5,818 nucleotides of DNA, from the NCBI GenBank assembly GCA_903939665.1, contig CAJAHZ010000355.1:1-5818 (forward strand). Direction: 5' to 3'. Positions 5,047 through 5,818 of this stretch are shown piece after piece. The notes under the pieces are model-generated. The model searched no databases, was not told the DNA's origin, and saw only the letters and a list, made by a program, of their open reading frames with translations. Position numbers and translations under genes: made by a program. This DNA comes from an uncultured Pseudomonadota bacterium (GTDB taxonomy: Bacteria > Pseudomonadota > Gammaproteobacteria > Burkholderiales > Rhodocyclaceae). The first letter of the stretch is position 1. Every line of letters starts with the position of its first letter.

Positions 5047-5818
5047 CAGCGCCCCCTGGCCAGCAGTTGTCGCAGTTCGGGCAGCGGGCGTGTGTTGAGC
5101 ACGTCGGCCGCACTGAGCCAGCCGCGTCGCGCCTGCCCGACACCGAAGCGCAGGTTGGCGAAGTCCTCACGGCTGTGCGCATCGGAGTTGATGGCGACCA
5201 GCACGCCTTCTTCTCTGGCGATCCGGCAGTGGGTATCGAGCAGGTCGAGGCGCTCGGGGTGGGCATTGAGTTCTAGGTAGCAGCCGCGTTGCCGTGCGTG
5301 GCGGATGATGCGCGGCATGTCCACATCGTACGGTGCGCGCTTTTCGATCAGGCGGCCAGTCGGGTGCGCGAGCAAGGTGAAGTACGGATTGTCCATGGCG
5401 CGCAGGATGCGTTCGGTCTGGTGCGCGCGAGGCAGGTCGAAGCGGCTGTGCACCGCGCCGATCACGATATCGAGCCGGGCGAGTGCGGCGTCGGGCAGGT
5501 CGAGTCCGCCGCTTTCGAGAATGTCGACTTCGATTCCCTTGAGCAGCACGATGCCTTTCAGCCGTTCGTTGATGCGGTCGATTTCGTCGCACTGCACTTC
5601 GAGGCGCTCGGCGTCAAGGCCGTGCGCCATGGCCAGGCGTTGGGAATGCTCGGTGATGGCGAGGTAGGAGAGCCCCTGCGCCCTGGCTGCGAGCGCCATG
5701 TCCTCCAGCGTGTAGTTGCCGTCGCTGGCACGCGTGTGGGCGTGCAGGTCGCCGCGCAGATCGCTCAGTTGAACGAGTTCCGGCAAGCGGCCGGCGCGTG
5801 CAGCGGCGATTTCGCCAC
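5046..5818 (-). CDS. polX: DNA polymerase X family protein, PHP domain (partial, C-terminal about 257 residues)
   Basis: This is the C-terminal PHP domain of a bacterial/archaeal PolX, a gap-filling DNA repair polymerase whose PHP module gives metal-dependent 3'-5' exonuclease activity. The PHP metal motifs are all visible in order: DLHAHTRASDG, LAITEHS, LLKGIEVDIL, GAVHSRFDLP, LLAHPTGRLIEKR and INSDAHS, followed by the usual C-terminus GVGQARRGWLSAADVLNT. The second motif has Glu (TEH) where many members have Asp (TDH). The frame stays open to the right edge. The residues before the apparent TTG at 5786 read GEIAAARAGRLPEL, which matches the linker between the polymerase and PHP domains in PolX. 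The gene therefore continues beyond the window and does not start at 5786. A free-standing PHP phosphoesterase is less likely for that reason. It is the first visible gene of the polX-archease-rtcB operon. Confidence 0.88.
   Translation of the reverse strand, partial: GEIAAARAGRLPELVQLSDLRGDLHAHTRASDGNYTLEDMALAARAQGLSYLAITEHSQRLAMAHGLDAERLEVQCDEIDRINERLKGIVLLKGIEVDILESGGLDLPDAALARLDIVIGAVHSRFDLPRAHQTERILRAMDNPYFTLLAHPTGRLIEKRAPYDVDMPRIIRHARQRGCYLELNAHPERLDLLDTHCRIAREEGVLVAINSDAHSREDFANLRFGVGQARRGWLSAADVLNTRPLPELRQLLARGR

Noticed and set aside
4435..5280. Long plus-strand open frame of 281 codons opposite archease, rtcB and polX
   Set aside because: It lies wholly antisense to three well-supported genes, has no recognisable domain or sensible composition, and such open antisense frames are common in GC-rich coding DNA.
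5784..5786. TTG at 5786 as the start of a free-standing PHP phosphoesterase
   Set aside because: The frame is open upstream to the edge and the preceding residues fit the PolX linker before the PHP domain, so the gene is a truncated polX.

Overview
The window reads as a piece of a GC-rich proteobacterial chromosome, most likely betaproteobacterial. This is inferred by eye from the style of the protein sequences (PolX PHP domain, ChpS/PemI-like antitoxin, small PilZ protein) and from base composition. No taxonomic marker gene is present, so the assignment is tentative.

Left part (1-1133): two type II toxin-antitoxin modules sit back to back. On the minus strand are a MazE/ChpS-like AbrB-fold antitoxin and the first 44 codons of a MazF/PemK-type toxin that runs off the left edge. 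On the plus strand are an intact ribbon-helix-helix antitoxin and a VapC-type PIN-domain toxin. Each antitoxin-toxin pair overlaps by ATGA. The two antitoxins diverge from one short AT-rich region (about 441-501), which must hold both promoters and probably the operators.

Middle part (1160-2901): on the minus strand are a compact single-domain PilZ protein with the full c-di-GMP signature, convergent with vapC, and, 176 bp upstream of it, a 403-residue Ala/Thr/Ser-rich protein with no Cys or Trp and no signal peptide. Its N-terminal half has a pattern reminiscent of the C-terminal part of FliD-like flagellar caps. I cannot assign its function with confidence.

Right part (3162-5818): a tightly packed minus-strand operon is transcribed from beyond the right edge. 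In order it holds the C-terminal PHP domain of DNA polymerase X (partial), archease, and the RNA ligase RtcB. PolX and archease overlap by one base (TGATG), and archease and rtcB are 10 bp apart. Archease is the known activator of RtcB, so those two form a functional pair for RNA end healing and ligation. PolX adds a DNA gap-repair polymerase/exonuclease to the same transcript.

The two longer gaps in the minus-strand block (1514-1689 and 2902-3161) hold no gene I can support. The second carries several CCGG-containing inverted and direct repeats. I saw no rRNA, tRNA, CRISPR array, insertion sequence or transposase.
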